Source: CAYOWK01 sp964407665 (GTDB lineage: Bacteria > Pseudomonadota > Alphaproteobacteria > Caulobacterales > Hyphomonadaceae). Taken from it: 64,000 nt of DNA. Shown here one piece after another: positions 62,208-64,000 of this stretch. Under the pieces are notes generated by a model. It ran no database searches. It had not been told where the DNA came from and was given only the letters and a program-made list of their open reading frames with translations. Numbering within the stretch: position 1 is the stretch's first letter; every line of letters starts with the position of its first letter. The stretch is taken from assembly GCA_964407665.1 (NCBI GenBank), contig CAYOWK010000010.1, positions 1 through 64,000 of the forward strand, given 5' to 3'. Made by a program: the position numbers and the translations under genes.

Positions 62208-62831
62208 ATGCTTCACGTATTGCGAACCTTGCTTGCCGCTCTCGCCGTCACCCTGTCAGGAGCCCTGCCTGCCATGGCGACCGAAGAGCCTGAATTCACA
62301 CTGGTCCAGAAGGACGGCGCGTTCGAACTCCGGGACTACGCTCCGGTGATCCTCGCCGAAACAACGATCTCCGGATCGGCCGAACGCGCTCGCAACGCTG
62401 GCTTCATGCCCCTGGCCGACTACATTTTCGCCAAGGATCGCAAGGGCGCCAAGATCGCAATGACGGCGCCGGTCACGCAGGCCCCGCGCGAACAGATCGC
62501 GATGACCGCGCCCGTCTCGCAACGCGCGACCGGCGACAGCTGGACCATCTCCTTCACCATGCCGGCCGGCTACACGATGGCGACGCTCCCGGCTCCCGCC
62601 AACCCGGACGTTCGGCTCGTGCCGCAGGCGGCCCGCCAGATGGCCGTCATCCGGTTTTCCGGCACAGCGCCTGCGTCCGCCATGAACAAGCACCGCCAGG
62701 AGCTGCTCGACAAGGTCAAATCCCTCGGCCTCGCGACCGTCGGCGAACCGGTCTTCGCCTTCTACGACCCGCCCTGGACTCTGCCGTTCATGCGCCGGAA
62801 CGAGGTGATGGTCGAAGTGGCTGCGCGCTAG
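62208..62831 (+). CDS. SOUL family haem-binding protein, secreted
   Basis: 207 residues from ATG 62208. Signal peptide HVLRTLLAALAVTLSGALPA. SOUL domain: FTLVQKDGAFELRDYAPVIL, FMPLADYIFAKDRKGAKIAM, paired KIAMTAPVTQ and QIAMTAPVSQ, and YDPPWTLPFMRRNEVMVEV. The family binds haem or tetrapyrroles. Between the PepSY-associated gene and the ABC importer, a role in haem or metal-chelate handling is a reasonable inference. Confidence 0.93.
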   Translation: MLHVLRTLLAALAVTLSGALPAMATEEPEFTLVQKDGAFELRDYAPVILAETTISGSAERARNAGFMPLADYIFAKDRKGAKIAMTAPVTQAPREQIAMTAPVSQRATGDSWTISFTMPAGYTMATLPAPANPDVRLVPQAARQMAVIRFSGTAPASAMNKHRQELLDKVKSLGLATVGEPVFAFYDPPWTLPFMRRNEVMVEVAAR

Positions 62832-62996
62832 CCACCTTCCTGGCGATCCGGCTACGCCCTGTGTCGCCGGGTCTGGTTTCCCCGCTGATCGCATCTGGAC
62901 ATTCCGTGCAGGGCGAACCAAGACGCGGGCGGCGGATACCCTAAGCTGACTGGACCGCCGGGAGACCCAGCCCTGCGCCGCCTCGCCCATGCATTC

Positions 62997-63842
62997 GTGA
63001 TGCTGCTCGCCCTCGCGGGCGTGGCCAGCCATGCGATGGCCACACCGCCAGCGAAGCCGCAGCGCATTGTCTCCACCAATCTGTGTATCGATCAGCTGCT
63101 GCTGCGGCTGGTCGAGCCTGAGCGGATTGTTTCGCTGAGCTATCTGTCCTTCGGCGAGGACGCGATTGCCCCGTCCATCGCTCCGCTCGGGAGAGGCGTG
63201 AAGCCAAACCGCGGCGGCGCGGAGGAAATCGTCGCCCTGAAACCGGATCTGGTTCTGGCGGGCTCGTTCTCGACCCTCACCACCACACCGCTGCTGCGCC
63301 GCGTCGGGGCCCGGGTCATGCTGGTCGATGCAGAGACGAGCTTCGATGACATGCGCACCAACCTGCGCAAGCTGGGGGAAGCTGTAGGCGAACCTGCCCG
63401 TGCAGAGGCGGTGATTGCACGTTTCGATGCCGACCTCGCCGCCCTTCAGGCCCACATCCCGGCGGGAGAGGCCCCCATCTACGCCCAGATCAGCACCAAC
63501 AACTGGATCGCGGGAAGCGGCACCCTGGACGCCGCCATCGTCAACGCCGGCGGCTTCCGTACGCTGGGTCAGGCGCTGGGTTACCTGGGCTTCCGCAGCA
63601 TACCGCTCGAGGCGCTGATCCAGACCAAGCCCGACCTGATGTCTACCGCGACGCCCTACTCGGATCCGCCGGCGATGGCGACGCAGGCCCTGATGCATCC
63701 CCTGCTGCGCCGTATGGCGAAGACGACGCCCTCGCTCGACCTGCCGACCCGTTACACCGAGTGTGCAACGCCGGACTCGCTCATCGCTGTCCGGATGCTG
63801 GTCGAGGCGCGCGAGGCTCTGGCGGCGGGATCCGGTTCATGA
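62997..63842 (+). CDS. Periplasmic binding protein of a metal-chelate/B12 ABC importer
   Basis: 281 residues or somewhat longer. Class III (BtuF/FhuD-like) fold with RIVSTNLCIDQLLLRLVEPE, ALKPDLVLAGSF, and LGQALGYLGFRSIPLEALIQ. GTG 62997 is used here, but it falls within a hydrophobic signal that continues upstream in frame (LRRLAHAF); a CTG start at 62973 behind GGGAG would give a complete signal peptide. The gene ends in an ATGA overlap with the permease. Substrate may be cobalamin or a ferric siderophore. Confidence 0.88.
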   Translation: MMLLALAGVASHAMATPPAKPQRIVSTNLCIDQLLLRLVEPERIVSLSYLSFGEDAIAPSIAPLGRGVKPNRGGAEEIVALKPDLVLAGSFSTLTTTPLLRRVGARVMLVDAETSFDDMRTNLRKLGEAVGEPARAEAVIARFDADLAALQAHIPAGEAPIYAQISTNNWIAGSGTLDAAIVNAGGFRTLGQALGYLGFRSIPLEALIQTKPDLMSTATPYSDPPAMATQALMHPLLRRMAKTTPSLDLPTRYTECATPDSLIAVRMLVEAREALAAGSGS

Positions 63843-64000
63843 CCGGTCGCATACCCTATGCCATGCTCCTCGCCCTGCTCGGGCTTCTGGTCCTGCTCCT
63901 GACAGCGGCCTCGATGGCCATCGGCCCGAGGGCCGCCGGCATGTTCGCCGTGTTCGATCTCCTGGCGCAGGGCGACACCGAAACCGTCGGGCTGATCCTC
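63839..64000 (+). CDS. FecCD/BtuC-type ABC permease, N-terminal part
   Basis: The first 54 residues are present, running off the right edge. They start MTGRIPYAMLLALLGLLVLL, followed by TAASMAIGP, matching the first helix and the G-P-x motif of FecCD/BtuC permeases. The ATG overlaps the binding-protein stop by four bases. It confirms the importer call for the preceding gene. Confidence 0.85.
   Translation, partial: MTGRIPYAMLLALLGLLVLLLTAASMAIGPRAAGMFAVFDLLAQGDTETVGLIL

Noticed and set aside
62832..62972. Cobalamin riboswitch upstream of the BtuF-like gene
   Set aside because: CGCCGGGAGACC near 62956-62967 resembles the B12 box, but the other conserved core elements could not be found in order. 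An Rfam covariance search would settle it.

Overview
The window is a GC-rich chromosomal segment of an alphaproteobacterium, most likely from the Hyphomonadaceae/Maricaulales-Caulobacter part of the class. This is inferred from the long N-terminal extension on UvrB, an alphaproteobacterial GTTC-N7-GTTC SOS box in front of uvrB, a B12-dependent ethylmalonyl-CoA mutase (MeaA/Ecm), dense start/stop overlaps, and many small palindromic dispersed repeats between genes. No rRNA, tRNA, CRISPR array or complete insertion sequence was seen.

Layout. 1-1.8 kb: ATP-grasp enzyme and a single-domain response regulator converging on a hairpin that contains both stop codons. 2-5.3 kb: accessory zone with a small HTH protein, a palindromic repeat element, a coiled-coil protein, then an AT-richer insert that carries a stand-alone reverse transcriptase behind two identical 125-bp direct repeats. 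5.2-9.2 kb: uvrB with its SOS box. A 49-bp copy of the uvrB 3' end lies 1.7 kb downstream and brackets three accessory genes. 9.2-17.4 kb: DUF1287 protein, divergent PfpI/GlxA pair, HD-hydrolase/GluQ/EamA operon, MarR, response regulator, GNAT and serine acetyltransferase, secreted lipoprotein. 17.4-18.6 kb: gene-free repeat-rich stretch. 18.6-24.2 kb: CBS-hybrid histidine kinase; ecm-crp-DUF2892 operon; YdcF. 24.2-29.7 kb: secreted and small proteins, a low-GC orphan membrane gene, D-amino acid transaminase with an RBS-sequestering inverted repeat, redoxin. 29.8-38.2 kb: PrmA, aminopeptidase P, DUF3658-like protein, a paralogue pseudogene, a phosphoribosyltransferase-HAD fusion, DctA-type symporter, methyltransferase. 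38.2-43.7 kb: lepA, a large RTX/FG-GAP protein, and a truncated copy of the lepA 3' end. 43.8-56.2 kb: secreted proteins, a redoxin-cytochrome c-copper monooxygenase fusion, GST, ABC exporter, 3-hydroxyacyl-CoA dehydrogenase, VOC lipoprotein, CMD/SDR pair, PilZ and DUF983 proteins. 56.3-61.4 kb: RND efflux pump with divergent TetR regulator. 61.5-64 kb: PepSY-associated membrane protein, SOUL haem-binding protein and a metal-chelate/B12 ABC importer that runs off the end.

The most unusual locus is the reverse transcriptase cassette (about 3.44-5.17 kb). Its RT domain carries a YVDD active site and no recognisable nuclease or maturase domain. Its base composition differs from the host, and the roughly 500 bp upstream hold a perfect 125-bp duplication, each copy following a promoter-like sequence. 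This suggests an RT acting with an upstream RNA, as in defence RT systems, although the RT class cannot be assigned by eye. A second theme is partial copies of housekeeping gene 3' ends (uvrB, lepA) on the far side of accessory genes, a footprint that suggests repeated insertion at conserved gene ends.
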